Origin: Microbacterium paraoxydans
Lineage (GTDB): Bacteria; Actinomycetota; Actinomycetes; Actinomycetales; Microbacteriaceae
Assembly (NCBI RefSeq): GCF_019056515.1
Contig: NZ_CP064873.1
Span: 3,162,001 to 3,226,000 of the forward strand
Direction: 5' to 3'
DNA length: 64,000 nt
In this document: piece after piece, positions 51,236-61,101 of the stretch
How the letters are laid out: every line of letters begins with the position of its first letter
How positions within the stretch are numbered: position 1 is the stretch's first letter
The notes under the pieces: model-generated
Databases searched by the model: none
What the model saw: the letters and a program-made list of their open reading frames with translations, nothing else
What the model was told of the DNA's origin: nothing
Made by a program: the position numbers and the translations under genes

Positions 51236-52183
51236 TCAGGAGGCGAGTCGGGCGGCGAGAAGGGTCACCAGCTCGTACACGACGTGGCTCGCGGCGATCC
51301 CGGTCATCTGGGCGTGATCGTACGCGGGCGACACCTCCACGACGTCGGCGCCGACGATGTCGCGGTCGCGCAGCGCCCGGAGGATGCGCAGCAGCTCGCG
51401 GCTCGTGAGCCCTCCCGCCTCGGGGGTCCCGGTGCCGGGCGCGTGCGCGGGGTCGAGCACGTCGATGTCGATCGAGACGTACAGCGGCTTGTCGCCGATG
51501 CGGGTGAGGATGCGGTCGATCGCGGCCTCCACCCCGTGCTCCTCGATGTATTCGCTGGAGACGATGGAGAAGCCGAGGCGCTCGTCGTCCTCGAGGTCCT
51601 GCTTCGAGTACAGGGGTCCGCGGGTGCCGACGTGGCAGCTCGCGGTGAGGTCGATCAGCCCCTCCTCGCTCGCGCGGCGGAAGGGGGTGCCGTGCGTGAT
51701 GGGGGCCCCGAAGTAGGTGTCCCACGTGTCCAGGTGGGCGTCGAAGTGGAGGACCGCGACGGGTCCGTGCTTCGCGGCCACCGCCCGCAGCAGGGGAAGG
51801 GCCACGGTGTGGTCGCCGCCGATCGTGACGAGGCGCTGCACCTGCTCACCGAGCGCCAGCGCCGCGCGCTCGACCTCGGTCACGGCCTCGGTGAGGTCGA
51901 ACGGGTTCACCGGGATGTCCCCCGCATCCACCACCTGGGCGAGCTGGAACGGCGACACGTCCTGTGCGGGGTTGTAGGGCCGGAGCAGCCGGGACGACTC
52001 CCGCACATGCGACGGGCCGAAACGGGTGCCGGGGCGGTAGCTCACGCCGGAGTCGAACGGGATGCCGACCACCGCGATGTCGGCGCGCGGCACGTCCTCG
52101 ATGCGGGGCAGGCGGGCGAAGGTGGCGATGCCGGAGTACCGCGGGTTCACGGAGGCGTCGACGGGGCCGATGTTGTCGGTCAT
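51236..52183 (-). CDS. Agmatinase/guanidinobutyrase-family ureohydrolase
   Basis: The 315-residue enzyme has the binuclear Mn motifs IGGDHT (121-126), DAHLDTWD (148-155) and [16 protein letters not shown]. It hydrolyses a guanidino compound to urea and an amine. Immediately upstream lies a 2-ketoarginine-decarboxylase-like gene, so 4-guanidinobutyrate is a likelier substrate than agmatine. The start at 52183 follows the TPP-enzyme stop by 32 bases, and the transcript is shared. The aldehyde dehydrogenase needed between the two steps is not in the window. Confidence 0.88.
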   Translation of the reverse strand: MTDNIGPVDASVNPRYSGIATFARLPRIEDVPRADIAVVGIPFDSGVSYRPGTRFGPSHVRESSRLLRPYNPAQDVSPFQLAQVVDAGDIPVNPFDLTEAVTEVERAALALGEQVQRLVTIGGDHTVALPLLRAVAAKHGPVAVLHFDAHLDTWDTYFGAPITHGTPFRRASEEGLIDLTASCHVGTRGPLYSKQDLEDDERLGFSIVSSEYIEEHGVEAAIDRILTRIGDKPLYVSIDIDVLDPAHAPGTGTPEAGGLTSRELLRILRALRDRDIVGADVVEVSPAYDHAQMTGIAASHVVYELVTLLAARLAS

Positions 52184-52215
52184 TTCTCGTTCCTGTTCGT
52201 CGGGAGGTGTGGGTC

Positions 52216-53832
52216 TCAGAGGGCGTGCTGCGGGATGTGCACGAGCTGCACCCCGCCGTCGGCGATGGCCGCGCGGATGCTGGGGGCGATGTCGGCGCGC
52301 GATGCCGCCCGTCGCCCGGTCGCCCCGAAGGCGGTGGCGAGCGCGGCCCAGTCCGGCTGCACGAGGTCGACGCCGACCGGGGTCATGCCCCGGTCGAGCT
52401 CGTTCTGGCGGATCTCCGCGTACCCGCCGTTGTCGACGCACACCACGGTGATATCGAGGCGCTGCTCGACAGCGGTGACGAGCTCGTTCACGCAGAACAT
52501 CAGAGCGCCGTCGCCGATGACGGTGACGACCGGGCGTTCGGTCTGCGCGACGGCCGCGCCGATCGCGGCGGGGAGGCCATAGCCGAGCGTGGCGTAGGTC
52601 GGCGTGTAGAGGAGGGAGTGCGGCTGCTCCTGCCGCAGCACGCTGCCGAGCGCCATGTAGACGATCTGGGAGGAGTCGCCGGCGACGATCGCGTCGGCAG
52701 GGAGGGCGTCGGCGATGATCTCGGCCAGCGCGACGGTGTCCGGCGCGGTCTCCCGCGATTCCGCCTCGATCGCGGCTCGCTCGGCCGCGAGGTCCCGGGC
52801 GGGACGGGCGGGGTCCGGCAGCAGGGGCAGGAGGGCGTCGGTCACGGCGGCGGCGTCTCCGGTGAGAGCGACCGTCGCGGTGAGGTTCTTGTCCCGCTGC
52901 TCCGGAGAGATGTCGACGCGGATCACGGCGCCGCGTGCCTCGAGCCGCGGAGCCCAGAGCTCCGCCTCGCCCAGCTTCGAGCCGACCACGAGCAGCACGT
53001 CGGCATCTTCGGCCACAGCCCGTGCGGCGGCGAGGCGCAGGTTCGAGCCGAGCGAGAGCGGGTGCCGTTCGTCGAGCACCGCCTTGCCGTTCAGGGTCGT
53101 GAGCACGGGGGCTCCGAGCCGCTCCGCCACCGCGGCGATCTGGTGCGCGGCGTCCACCGCACCCCCACCGGCCACGATCACCGGGCGGCGGGCGGCGGAC
53201 AGCAGCCGGGCGGCCTCGGCGAGCGCGATCGGATCCCCGGAGACGCGGTCGGGCATCGGGCGCGGCTTCCGGTCCTCCGCGGGCACGGCGGCGGGCGCCT
53301 CCAGCACGTCGAGCGGGATCTCGATGTGCACGGGGCGGGGACGGCCGGTGCGGAAGAGGTCGAACGCGTCGTGCGCGGCCTGCACCGCCTCCGCCGCGGT
53401 CGACACCCGTCGCGACCACTCCGCGATCGCGCCGACCATGGCCGTCGCGTCCTTCGTCTCGTGCAGCGTGCCCACGTCGGCGAACTCCGCCCCGAGCGGC
53501 ACGCCGGGCGAGAGCACGATGAGGGGTCGCGACTCGCAGAAGGCCGTGCCGATCGCGCTCATCGCGTTCTGGAGCCCGGGGCCCGAGGTCGTGATCACCA
53601 CGCCGGGGAGCCCGGTCTGCTGCGCCCACCCGTCGGCACCGTACCCCGACCCCTGCTCGTGGCGGTTGGTCACGGCGCGGATGCCGAGGTCGGCGAGGGG
53701 CCGGTAGAACTCCAGGTTGTGCGTGCCGGGGATGCCGAAGACCGCGGTCACCCCGTAGCCGCGGATGGTCTCCAGGACCGCACGGCCTGCGGTGTCGGCG
53801 TACCGGTCGTCTCCGGTGGTGTCGGTGCTCAT
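52216..53832 (-). CDS. TPP-dependent decarboxylase, 2-ketoarginine decarboxylase-like
   Basis: The 538-residue protein has the three-domain acetolactate-synthase fold. The TPP-activating Glu is in [13 protein letters not shown] (residue 59). The TPP/Mg motif starts [11 protein letters not shown] at 440, with Asn-Gly about 28 residues later. The FAD-domain remnant lies in the middle. It lacks the context of valine biosynthesis, having no ilvN partner. Next to a ureohydrolase it matches 5-guanidino-2-oxopentanoate decarboxylase (AruI) of the arginine transaminase route, which turns 2-ketoarginine into 4-guanidinobutyraldehyde. Function by context; other 2-keto acids remain possible. It starts 10 bases after the amidohydrolase stop. 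Confidence 0.8.
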   Translation of the reverse strand: MSTDTTGDDRYADTAGRAVLETIRGYGVTAVFGIPGTHNLEFYRPLADLGIRAVTNRHEQGSGYGADGWAQQTGLPGVVITTSGPGLQNAMSAIGTAFCESRPLIVLSPGVPLGAEFADVGTLHETKDATAMVGAIAEWSRRVSTAAEAVQAAHDAFDLFRTGRPRPVHIEIPLDVLEAPAAVPAEDRKPRPMPDRVSGDPIALAEAARLLSAARRPVIVAGGGAVDAAHQIAAVAERLGAPVLTTLNGKAVLDERHPLSLGSNLRLAAARAVAEDADVLLVVGSKLGEAELWAPRLEARGAVIRVDISPEQRDKNLTATVALTGDAAAVTDALLPLLPDPARPARDLAAERAAIEAESRETAPDTVALAEIIADALPADAIVAGDSSQIVYMALGSVLRQEQPHSLLYTPTYATLGYGLPAAIGAAVAQTERPVVTVIGDGALMFCVNELVTAVEQRLDITVVCVDNGGYAEIRQNELDRGMTPVGVDLVQPDWAALATAFGATGRRAASRADIAPSIRAAIADGGVQLVHIPQHAL

Positions 53833-53842
53833 CGTGTCATCC

Positions 53843-55510
53843 TCACATCGCGTGCCGACGGACGCCGTCGACCCAGGTCTCACGGACCTCGATCGCCGCG
53901 ATCTCCTCGGCCGGCACCGCGAGCGGGTCGTCCGAGAGCACCGCGAAGTCGGCGTACTTGCCCGGCTCCAGGGAGCCGAGGTCGTCCTCCCGGCCGATCG
54001 AGACCGCGCCCTCGATCGTGTGCGCCCGCAACGCCGCGGTCGCGGAGATGCGCAGGTCGTCCGGGCCGAGCGTGTGCCCGCGCCGGGTGACCCGGGTGAC
54101 CGCGGTCTGGATCGCCTCCAGCGGGATGGGCTCGGCGACCGGGGCGTCCGAGGAGATCGTCATGGGCACGCCCGCACGCTCGAACTCCCCGAGGGGGTTG
54201 AAGCGCTCACCGGGCGTGCCGATGGCCTCCTCCACGCCCTCGCCCCAGTTGAAGTAGTGCTGCGTCTGGTTCACGGGACGGATGCCAGCGGCCGCCATCC
54301 GCTCGATCTGCCCGGGGGTCGGCAGGCCGCAGTGCTCGATGCGGTGCCGGGCGTCCGCATCCGGACGCTCCGCGAGCGCGGCCTCGATCGCGGACACGAC
54401 CATCTCGATCGCGGTGGGCGACTGGGCGTGGGTCGCGGTCTGCAGTCCGGCCGCGTGCGCCTTGCGGATGAGCTCCGCGTAGTCGGCGGGCTCGTGGTAG
54501 AGCTGGCCGGTGCGGCAGGGGTCGCCGACGTAGCCGTCCGGGAAGTACGCGGTCCAGCCGCCCAGCGTGCCGTCGGCGTAGAACTTGATGCCGGCGAAGC
54601 TGAGGTGCGCGTTGCCGAACTGCCCGACGAGCCCCATCTCCAGCGCCTCGTCGAGCAGGTGCGACAGCAGGTACATCGACACGCGCAGCTCCAGCCTCCC
54701 GGCCTCGGCGAGCCGCAGGTACATGTCGAACTCGCGGCGCGTGACCTGACAGTCGCCGATGGAGGTGACCCCGCCCGCGAGGAACCGCTGCGTCGCCGCG
54801 TCGAGCTGGCGCAGGTGCTCCTCCGGCTCGTCCGCGAGGTGGAAGTTCGGACCGTGGTGGCCGATCTTCACCCCGTGGACGCCGGTGAGGATGTTGCACG
54901 CCGCGTCGGACAGTTCGCCGGTGAGCTCGCCGTCGGCGTCGCGGAAGAACTCGCCGCCGTCCGGGTTCGGGGTGTCCCGGTCCACGCCGTTGAGGTCGAG
55001 CGTGTACGAGTTCACCACGCCGCCGTGGCCGGAGGCGTTCATGAGGTACACCTCGCGGTCGGCGGCCACCTCGTCGAGCTCGAACCGTGTGGGGTGCCGC
55101 TTCTCGGCGAGGTTCCGCTGCTCGTAGCCGTAGCCGCGCACCGGGCGCCCGGCGGGGAGATCCGCCGCGGCGGCCTTCAGCAGCGCCACGATCTCCGGGA
55201 TGCTCCCCGCCTTCTCCGGACCGCAGTCCACCCAGGTCATCATCTGCCCGAACATCAGCGGATGCGCATGCGCGTCCACGAAGCCGGGCACGACCACCGC
55301 CTCGCCCAGATCGACGCGCTCCGGAGTGAGTCCGGCCCGTGCCGCCACGTCCTCGCACTCCGCCGCCGTGCCGAGGGCGACGATGCGCCCCCGGTCGGTC
55401 AGCATCGCGGTGACGGTGGTGTCCGCGGGGTCCGCCGTGTGGATGGCTCGCGCGGTGACGAGGACGGGAGCGGCCTGGGCCGAGCGGTCGAAGGGGGTGA
55501 GCTTTCTCAT
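53843..55510 (-). CDS. Metal-dependent amidohydrolase (YtcJ/NfdA type)
   Basis: The 555-residue enzyme has an N-terminal beta domain, the metal motif VDAHAHP (79-85) and a long insert with ASGHGGVVNS. Further features are KFYADGTLGGWTA, TATHAQSP, RHRIEHCGL and the final TISSDAPV/GSLEPGKYADFAVL composite beta domain. This is the amidohydrolase-3 group, including N-substituted formamide deformylase. It probably hydrolyses an N-acyl or N-formyl amine that feeds the following guanidino steps; the substrate is unknown. It is second in the operon after the MHS transporter (42 bases). Confidence 0.82.
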   Translation of the reverse strand: MRKLTPFDRSAQAAPVLVTARAIHTADPADTTVTAMLTDRGRIVALGTAAECEDVAARAGLTPERVDLGEAVVVPGFVDAHAHPLMFGQMMTWVDCGPEKAGSIPEIVALLKAAAADLPAGRPVRGYGYEQRNLAEKRHPTRFELDEVAADREVYLMNASGHGGVVNSYTLDLNGVDRDTPNPDGGEFFRDADGELTGELSDAACNILTGVHGVKIGHHGPNFHLADEPEEHLRQLDAATQRFLAGGVTSIGDCQVTRREFDMYLRLAEAGRLELRVSMYLLSHLLDEALEMGLVGQFGNAHLSFAGIKFYADGTLGGWTAYFPDGYVGDPCRTGQLYHEPADYAELIRKAHAAGLQTATHAQSPTAIEMVVSAIEAALAERPDADARHRIEHCGLPTPGQIERMAAAGIRPVNQTQHYFNWGEGVEEAIGTPGERFNPLGEFERAGVPMTISSDAPVAEPIPLEAIQTAVTRVTRRGHTLGPDDLRISATAALRAHTIEGAVSIGREDDLGSLEPGKYADFAVLSDDPLAVPAEEIAAIEVRETWVDGVRRHAM

Positions 55511-55552
55511 GATGCCTGTTCGCGGTGGTGTCGTGCGGGGGAAGGGTGCCGG

Positions 55553-56896
55553 TCAGGGCAGGCGGTTCGCCGTGGTGTCGGTCCGGGCGGTGAACGACGC
55601 CGTGACCGGGGCCTCGTCGGAGTGCTGCGGCGCGAGACGCGTGCAGATCCCGGCGATGACGGCCATGCCCACGAACATCGCGATGACGGACCAGACGCTG
55701 CCGGTCCAGGCGATGAGCTGCGTCGCGAACCAGGGCGAGAATCCGGCCCAGATGGCGGCGCCGACGCCGTACGACAGCGCGATCGAGGTGTAGCGCGCCT
55801 GCGGACGGAACATCTGGGCGAGGATCGCCGCGATCGGGGCGTAGGTCGCACTCATCGCGATGCGCACGAGCGAGGCGAAGAGGAAGATCAGCGGCTCCAC
55901 GCGACCCGGCATCAGCAGCAGGAAGGGCGCGAAGGTCAGCACCGAGGTGATCAGGCCGATGTACATCACGTTCTTCCGGCCCCACTTGTCACCGAGCCAG
56001 GCGACCGGCAGCGTCACGACGAACTCCACGAAGGAGGCCAGGGTCATCGCGTCGAGGATGACCTGCTCGCTGATCGCGATGGGCTCGCCGGTCGCGTACG
56101 CGGTGGCGAAGGTGGTGGCCAGATAGTAGCCGCCGGTGGAGATGGGCAGGATGCCGATGCCGAGGAGGATCGGCTTCCAGTTGACGCGGAGGGCGAAGGC
56201 GAGCGGCATGGACTGCTTCCGGCCCTCGATCTTCTCCTCGAAGACCGGCGACTCCTCGACGCGATACCGGACCCACAGACCGACGCCGATCAGCACGATC
56301 GACAGCAGGAACGGGATGCGCCAGCCGCCGTCGATGATGAACGTGTCGCCGCCGCGAGCCATGATCGCGAAGATGCCGGAGGCGAGGAGGGCGCCGGCCG
56401 GGTTGCCGAGCTGGGTGAAGCCGCCGTAGAACGTCTTCGACTTCTCGGGAGCGTGCTCCACGCTCATGAGCACCGCGCCGCCCCATTCGCCGCCGACCGC
56501 GAGGCCCTGGATGGCGCGGAGCAGGATGAGGAGGATGGGGGCGAGGATGCCGATGTTCTCGTAGGTCGGCAGGCAGCCGACGAGGACGGTCGCGGCCCCC
56601 ATCAGCAGCAGCGTGATGACGAGCGAGACCCGCCGACCGAGCTTGTCGCCGATGTGGCCGAAGACGATGCCGCCGAGGGGGCGGACGAGGAAGGCGACCG
56701 CGAACGTCGCGAACGCGGCGGCGGTCTCGGCCAGGGGGTCGTCGCTCGGGAAGAACAGCGGGCCGAAGACGAGGGCGGCGGCCGTGGCGTAGACGTAGAA
56801 GTCGTACCACTCGATGGTGGTGCCGACGAAGGCGGCGATGCCGGCGCGGCGTGCGCGGCTGTGGACGCCGCTTCGGGGGGTGGGGGTAGTGGTCAT
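55553..56896 (-). CDS. MFS transporter, metabolite:H+ symporter (MHS/ProP-like) family
   Basis: The 447-residue symporter has 12 helices. Its MHS signatures are FVGTTIEWYDFYVYATAAALVFGP at the first helix, FLVRPLGGIVFGHIGDKLGRR, GLAVGGEWGGAVLMSVEHAP and WRIPFLLSI. Relatives import proline/betaine, shikimate, citrate or similar acids with protons. As the first gene of the operon and divergent from a tandem Lrp gene, it probably takes up the compound processed by the amidohydrolase, TPP enzyme and ureohydrolase. GAAGGAG lies 8 bases before the ATG. Confidence 0.9.
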   Translation of the reverse strand: MTTTPTPRSGVHSRARRAGIAAFVGTTIEWYDFYVYATAAALVFGPLFFPSDDPLAETAAAFATFAVAFLVRPLGGIVFGHIGDKLGRRVSLVITLLLMGAATVLVGCLPTYENIGILAPILLILLRAIQGLAVGGEWGGAVLMSVEHAPEKSKTFYGGFTQLGNPAGALLASGIFAIMARGGDTFIIDGGWRIPFLLSIVLIGVGLWVRYRVEESPVFEEKIEGRKQSMPLAFALRVNWKPILLGIGILPISTGGYYLATTFATAYATGEPIAISEQVILDAMTLASFVEFVVTLPVAWLGDKWGRKNVMYIGLITSVLTFAPFLLLMPGRVEPLIFLFASLVRIAMSATYAPIAAILAQMFRPQARYTSIALSYGVGAAIWAGFSPWFATQLIAWTGSVWSVIAMFVGMAVIAGICTRLAPQHSDEAPVTASFTARTDTTANRLP

Positions 56897-57114
56897 GGAC
56901 CCGCTCCTTCGCGGATGGTGTCGGATAGCGAAGGATGCTACGGACGTGCAGCATCGGGAGCAAGGGCAGAACTCCAGCGATACGCGTCATTCACTGGATT
57001 TGTGTGAGACGCATCGCGCACTCCGGGCCTTCCGCTCGGTCGAACCGCGCTCTACGCTGAGGTTCTGCGGGGACGAGCGTGCACTGCGGGGAAATCGACG
57101 GAATCGGACGGCAC

Positions 57115-58011
57115 ATGGACTTCGACGCGGAACTCATCCGGGCGCTGCAGGAGGACGGCCGCGCCAGCATCCTCTCCCTCGCCGAGCGCGTCGGCCAGTC
57201 CCGCGCCGTCGTGGCGGCTCGTCTGCGCACGCTGCTCAGCGACCGCACGGTGCGGGTGGTCGCGGCCGTCGACCCCGTGTTCCTCGGGCAGCACGTGCTC
57301 GCCCATGTGTCGATCCGGACCGACGGCGCCGTCGAGGTGGTCGCCGAGCACCTGCGCGACATGTCCGAGACCGTGCTGGTGTCGGCGGTCGGCGGCGCCC
57401 ACGACATCGTGACGGAGGTGCGGGTGGGCTCGATGTCGGAGCTGCACGACCTGCTCGCGCGCATCCGCGGGAGCGCCGGGGTGCTCGACATCAACACGAT
57501 CATCTACTCGACCGTGATCAAGGGGTTCTTCGTCTCGGAGTACCACGGCGGCGTGACCCTCGACGGCATCGACGAGGCCCTCATCGAGCACCTGCAGTCC
57601 GACGGGCGGATGAGCTTCCGTGCCCTCGGCGAGCAGGTGCGGCTCTCCCCCAGCGCGGTCGCCACCCGGGTGCAGCGGCTCATCGACGCCGGTGTCATCA
57701 AGATCAGCGCCGTGGAGGCCCGAGGGCTCGCACATCGGCAGCTCTCGATGGGCGTGGGCATGACGCTCGGAGACGACGACGAGGCCGTGATCGACGAGCT
57801 GCGGCGGGGGCGCGGCGTCGACTTCGCGGCCCGGACCCTCGGGCGGTTCGATGCCGTCGCGACCCTCGTGGAGCCCTCCGCCGGAGCCCTGTATGCGAGT
57901 CTCGAGCGGCTGCGCGCGCTTCCCGGAGTGACCCGGATCGAGGCGTGGCTGCATCTCGCGGTGCTCAAGGAGGACTACGCCCGCACCCTCCGCCCCCTCC
58001 GCACCGACTGA
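57115..58011 (+). CDS. Tandem Lrp/AsnC-type regulator
   Basis: The 298-residue protein contains two successive AsnC units: helix-turn-helix at about 1-55 (ELIRALQEDGRASILSLAERVGQSRAVVAARL) with a RAM-like effector domain (about 60-145), then a second helix-turn-helix (about 160-210, LIEHLQSDGRMSFRALGEQVRLSPSAVATR) with a shorter second effector region. Tandem forms are common in actinobacteria and respond to amino acids or derivatives. ATG 57115 gives a natural start. It is divergent from the transporter operon, the classic arrangement for a local activator. Confidence 0.88.
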   Translation: MDFDAELIRALQEDGRASILSLAERVGQSRAVVAARLRTLLSDRTVRVVAAVDPVFLGQHVLAHVSIRTDGAVEVVAEHLRDMSETVLVSAVGGAHDIVTEVRVGSMSELHDLLARIRGSAGVLDINTIIYSTVIKGFFVSEYHGGVTLDGIDEALIEHLQSDGRMSFRALGEQVRLSPSAVATRVQRLIDAGVIKISAVEARGLAHRQLSMGVGMTLGDDDEAVIDELRRGRGVDFAARTLGRFDAVATLVEPSAGALYASLERLRALPGVTRIEAWLHLAVLKEDYARTLRPLRTD

Positions 58012-58049
58012 CCCCCCGTCCCCCCGTCCCGCCCCCCGTCCCCGTGCCC

Positions 58050-58182
58050 GTCCCGGGATCAAAACTGCGCCTCGTTCACCCATCCCCGGCACGTTTCTGC
58101 ACTCCCACCGGGAGGGGCTCCCCACGCGGGATGCAAAAGGGGCTTCGGAAGCCGCAGCGAGGGGCCTTATCGATCCCGGGAC
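58050..58182. repeat. Intergenic element bounded by an 11-bp inverted repeat
   Basis: GTCCCGGGATC (58050-58060) and GATCCCGGGAC (58172-58182) are exact complements bounding 111 bases between the Lrp and hydrolase genes. Inside are a GGCTT-CGG-AAGCC hairpin (58142-58154) and an unusual AAAACTGCGCC / GCACGTTTCTGCA stretch. The element has no ORF. It may act as a terminator for both convergent genes or be a small non-autonomous repeat. Confidence 0.4.
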
Positions 58183-58215
58183 CAGGGCGGGACCGGGACC
58201 GGGGCGGACAGGGGG

Positions 58216-59196
58216 TCAGGGAGTGAGGGGGGCGAGGAAGGCACGGCGGACGGCGGCGACGTCGGCGTCCTCGCGCGTGGGGTGCACGCGGTTGAGGAGC
58301 AGCACGCCGTAGGCGCCCGTCTCGGGGACGACCGCGAAGCACGTGCCGGTGAAGCCGGTGTGGCCGACCGCATCAAGGTCACCCATCCACGCGGCATCGC
58401 GCACGCGCAGACCGATCGCCTGGCCGTAGCCGGCGTCGGCCTGGATCGTGGGGGTCGTCATCCCGCGGAAGGACTCCCGTGACAGCACTCGCCCGTGCGT
58501 CCCCTCGCCCTCATCGCGGAGGAGACGGGCGAGAGCGGCGACGTCCCCCACCGTGCCGAACAGTCCCGCGTGGCCGGCGGGACGGCCGAGTGCATGGGCG
58601 AGCTCGTCGTGCACCTCTCCGCGCACGTTCCCGCGATGCGGCTGCGTCTCCGTGGCGACCGCACGCTCCCGCTCCGGAGCCATGGTCAGCGACGCGGCGC
58701 CGATCCCCGTGGCCACCTCCGCCCAGAGCGCCGCGAGCGGCCGCCCGGAGACCCGTTCTAGACAATCTCCTGCCGCGATGTACCCGACGTCGGAATACAG
58801 ATGGCGAGCGCCCGGCTCGGCACCGAGCGCCCGACGCCGCACGCGGGCACGCAACTCCTCCCCGCGCACGCCCTCCCGCCACTCGCGCCCCTCCGCCGGC
58901 AGCCCGGAGGTGTGGGTGAGGAGGTGCCGGAGGGTGATCCGCTCCGCTCCGGCGCCGCTGCCCACCGCGAGGACGCGCTCGACGGGCTCATCGAGGTCGA
59001 GCACCCCCGTGTCGACGAGCCGCAGGGCGGCGATGGCGGTGAAGACCTTCGTCAGCGATGCGAGATCGAACAGGTGCGCGGCGGTGAGCGGAGCGGGATC
59101 GTCGTGCGCCGGCGACCCGAGGAGCTGCAGCTCTTCCGCGCCCCCGGCGACCGCCCGCACCGACGCCCACGCCGAGCCCGGGGTTCCGTTCACCAT
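58216..59196 (-). CDS. Beta-lactamase-fold serine hydrolase (AmiE/YbbE-like)
   Basis: The 326-residue protein has the class C beta-lactamase/DD-peptidase motifs SLTK (47-50, nucleophile Ser) and YSD (general base Tyr) and HTG near the C terminus. It has no signal peptide, so it appears cytoplasmic. In Bacillus subtilis a beta-lactamase-fold enzyme (AmiE/YbbE) removes peptides from MurNAc and is encoded beside namZ and murR; the same three families occur together here. I infer an N-acetylmuramoyl-peptide amidase role, but an esterase cannot be excluded. It ends the transporter operon, starting 16 bases after the permease stop. Confidence 0.8.
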   Translation of the reverse strand: MVNGTPGSAWASVRAVAGGAEELQLLGSPAHDDPAPLTAAHLFDLASLTKVFTAIAALRLVDTGVLDLDEPVERVLAVGSGAGAERITLRHLLTHTSGLPAEGREWREGVRGEELRARVRRRALGAEPGARHLYSDVGYIAAGDCLERVSGRPLAALWAEVATGIGAASLTMAPERERAVATETQPHRGNVRGEVHDELAHALGRPAGHAGLFGTVGDVAALARLLRDEGEGTHGRVLSRESFRGMTTPTIQADAGYGQAIGLRVRDAAWMGDLDAVGHTGFTGTCFAVVPETGAYGVLLLNRVHPTREDADVAAVRRAFLAPLTP

Positions 59197-59212
59197 GATC
59201 CGCCTGCGGCCG

Positions 59213-60130
59213 TCACTTGCTCATGCCGGAGGTGAGGCCGTTGATGATCTGCTTCGTCGCCAGCAGGAACAGCACCACGAGCGGGATGGTGGCGATCGTG
59301 AGTCCGGCGAACAGCTGCGGCCAATCGGTCGAGTACTCCCCGAAGAACCGGGTCAGGCCCACGGGGAGCGTGTACGAGTCGCGGTCGCGCAGCAGGATCA
59401 GCGGGTAGAAGAAGTCGTTCCAGACCGGCACGAACCGGAAGACGATCACGGTCGCGAGCGCCGGGCGCACGAGCGGCAGCAGGATCTGGAGGAACGTGCG
59501 CAGCGGTCCGGCGCCGTCGATGCGCGCGGCCTCTTCCAGCTCGATCGGCAGCGCCCGGAAGAACACCGTCAGCACGAAGGTGGTGAACGGGATGCCGAGG
59601 GCGCCGTAGACGAGGATGAGGCTGAAGACGTTGCTGGTCATCTTGAGCGCGTCGAGCAGGTAGAACAGCGGCAGGATCGCCAGGTGCACCGGCAGCATGA
59701 GGCCCGAGAGGAACACGGCCTCGATCCCGCGGAAGAACTTCGCCCTGGCCCGCGCGAAGGCGTAGGCGGCCAGCACCGACACGACCGTCGTGACGATGAC
59801 CGACCCGACCGTGACGGTGATCGAGTTGACGAAGTACGTGTCGAACGAGGCGGTGATCCAGGCGTTCTGGAAGCTCGTGAACGTCGGGGGGACGGGGAGT
59901 CCGAGCGGCTCGGTGGCGATCTGCTGCTGCGTGCGCAGGGAGTTGTTGACCATGAGCAGCAGCGGACCGATCGCGACCAGCGCGTATCCCCACAGGAACA
60001 CGTTGGCGAGGAGCCGGCCCACGAACGGGGTGTCGTTCGTGCGCCGGGAGCGGCGCCGCGGGGCGGAGGGCCGGCCGGAGACGATCGCCTCGGTGCTCGG
60101 CTCCTGACGGGTGTCGAGGGCGGTGCTCAT
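59213..60130 (-). CDS. CUT1 ABC transporter permease (MalG type)
   Basis: The 305-residue permease has a basic, Ser/Arg-rich N terminus, six helices and the EAA motif EEAARIDGAGPLRTFLQILLP. The tail KQIINGLTSGMSK follows. Its ATG shares a base with the upstream permease stop (TGATG). It forms the importer of the presumed cell-wall sugar cluster. Confidence 0.9.
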   Translation of the reverse strand: MSTALDTRQEPSTEAIVSGRPSAPRRRSRRTNDTPFVGRLLANVFLWGYALVAIGPLLLMVNNSLRTQQQIATEPLGLPVPPTFTSFQNAWITASFDTYFVNSITVTVGSVIVTTVVSVLAAYAFARARAKFFRGIEAVFLSGLMLPVHLAILPLFYLLDALKMTSNVFSLILVYGALGIPFTTFVLTVFFRALPIELEEAARIDGAGPLRTFLQILLPLVRPALATVIVFRFVPVWNDFFYPLILLRDRDSYTLPVGLTRFFGEYSTDWPQLFAGLTIATIPLVVLFLLATKQIINGLTSGMSK

Positions 60131-61086
60131 CAGAACAGCTTTCGTTCGGCGCGGCGCATCGTCGTCGTGATGACGACGGAGATGACCATGATGAAGATGA
60201 ACAGGACGGTCGCGAGGGCCGAGGAGACCCCGATGGAGTTCGGGTTCCCGGACTCGAACGCGGTGCGGTAGAACAACAGCATCATCACGTCGGTGGAGCC
60301 GGCGGGAGCGCCGTTCGACCCGGCGAGCGCGAACGGGATGGCCATCGCCTCCATGCTGCCGATGAAGGTGAGCACGGTGATGATGCCGATCGTCGGCGTG
60401 AGCATGGGGAGCGTGATGTAGCGGAAGCGCTTCGCGGCCGTGGCGCCGTCGAGCGACGCCGCCTCCTCGATCTCCTCGGGGATGCCGCCGAGGGCGGCGC
60501 CGTACAGCAGGATCGGGAATCCGATCCACTGCCAGGCGCTGACCAGCACGATGACCCAGATCGCGAGCTGCGGATCGCCGAGCCACGGCAGCGCGAGGCT
60601 CTCCAGGCCGACGCCGCGGAGGATCGCGTTCACCGGCCCGAACAGCGGAGACAGCATCAGCGACCACAGGTAGCCGATGACCATCGGGCTCACGAGGTAG
60701 GGCAGGGCGAAGATCGTCTGGAAGAACCGCTTGGTGCGCTTGCGGCGGTGCAGCAGGGTCGCGATGCCGAGGCCGAGCGAGTTCTGGAAGACCAGGGCGC
60801 CGGCGAAGAGCAGCAGGTTGTGGCCGAACGCGTTCCACAGCTCGGAGGCGTAGGGCTCCTTGGTGAGGAGCGTGAGGTAGTTGCCGATGCCGGCGAATCC
60901 ACCCTGCTTGGTGCCCTGCCAGTCGAAGAACGAGTAGCTGAGCGCGGCGAGCATCGGGTAGAGGATCAGCACCGCGAAGAGCACGGCGGCCGGGAGCACG
61001 AACAGCGCGGCCGTCGGCGTCGACAGCGCGATGCCGGTGCGCGGGCGCCGGCTCTTCGGCGGGCGCACGGGGAGGGTCAGAGCCAT
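60130..61086 (-). CDS. CUT1 ABC transporter permease (MalF type)
   Basis: The 318-residue permease has six helices and the EAA motif EEAASLDGATAAKRFRYITLP. ATG 61086 is chosen; GAAGGA lies 8 bases upstream. A 15-bp hairpin separates it from the binding-protein gene, a common way to make binding protein in excess over permease. Confidence 0.9.
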   Translation of the reverse strand: MALTLPVRPPKSRRPRTGIALSTPTAALFVLPAAVLFAVLILYPMLAALSYSFFDWQGTKQGGFAGIGNYLTLLTKEPYASELWNAFGHNLLLFAGALVFQNSLGLGIATLLHRRKRTKRFFQTIFALPYLVSPMVIGYLWSLMLSPLFGPVNAILRGVGLESLALPWLGDPQLAIWVIVLVSAWQWIGFPILLYGAALGGIPEEIEEAASLDGATAAKRFRYITLPMLTPTIGIITVLTFIGSMEAMAIPFALAGSNGAPAGSTDVMMLLFYRTAFESGNPNSIGVSSALATVLFIFIMVISVVITTTMRRAERKLF

Positions 61087-61101
61087 GGGGGGTCCTTCGC
61101 T

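Noticed and set aside
52216..53832. Acetolactate synthase (ilvB)
   Set aside because: No regulatory subunit or branched-chain genes nearby; the ureohydrolase neighbour favours a 2-ketoarginine decarboxylase role.
58216..59196. Antibiotic-resistance beta-lactamase
   Set aside because: No signal peptide and it sits in a sugar importer operon beside namZ and a MurR-like gene; the SxxK fold is shared by many peptidases and amidases.
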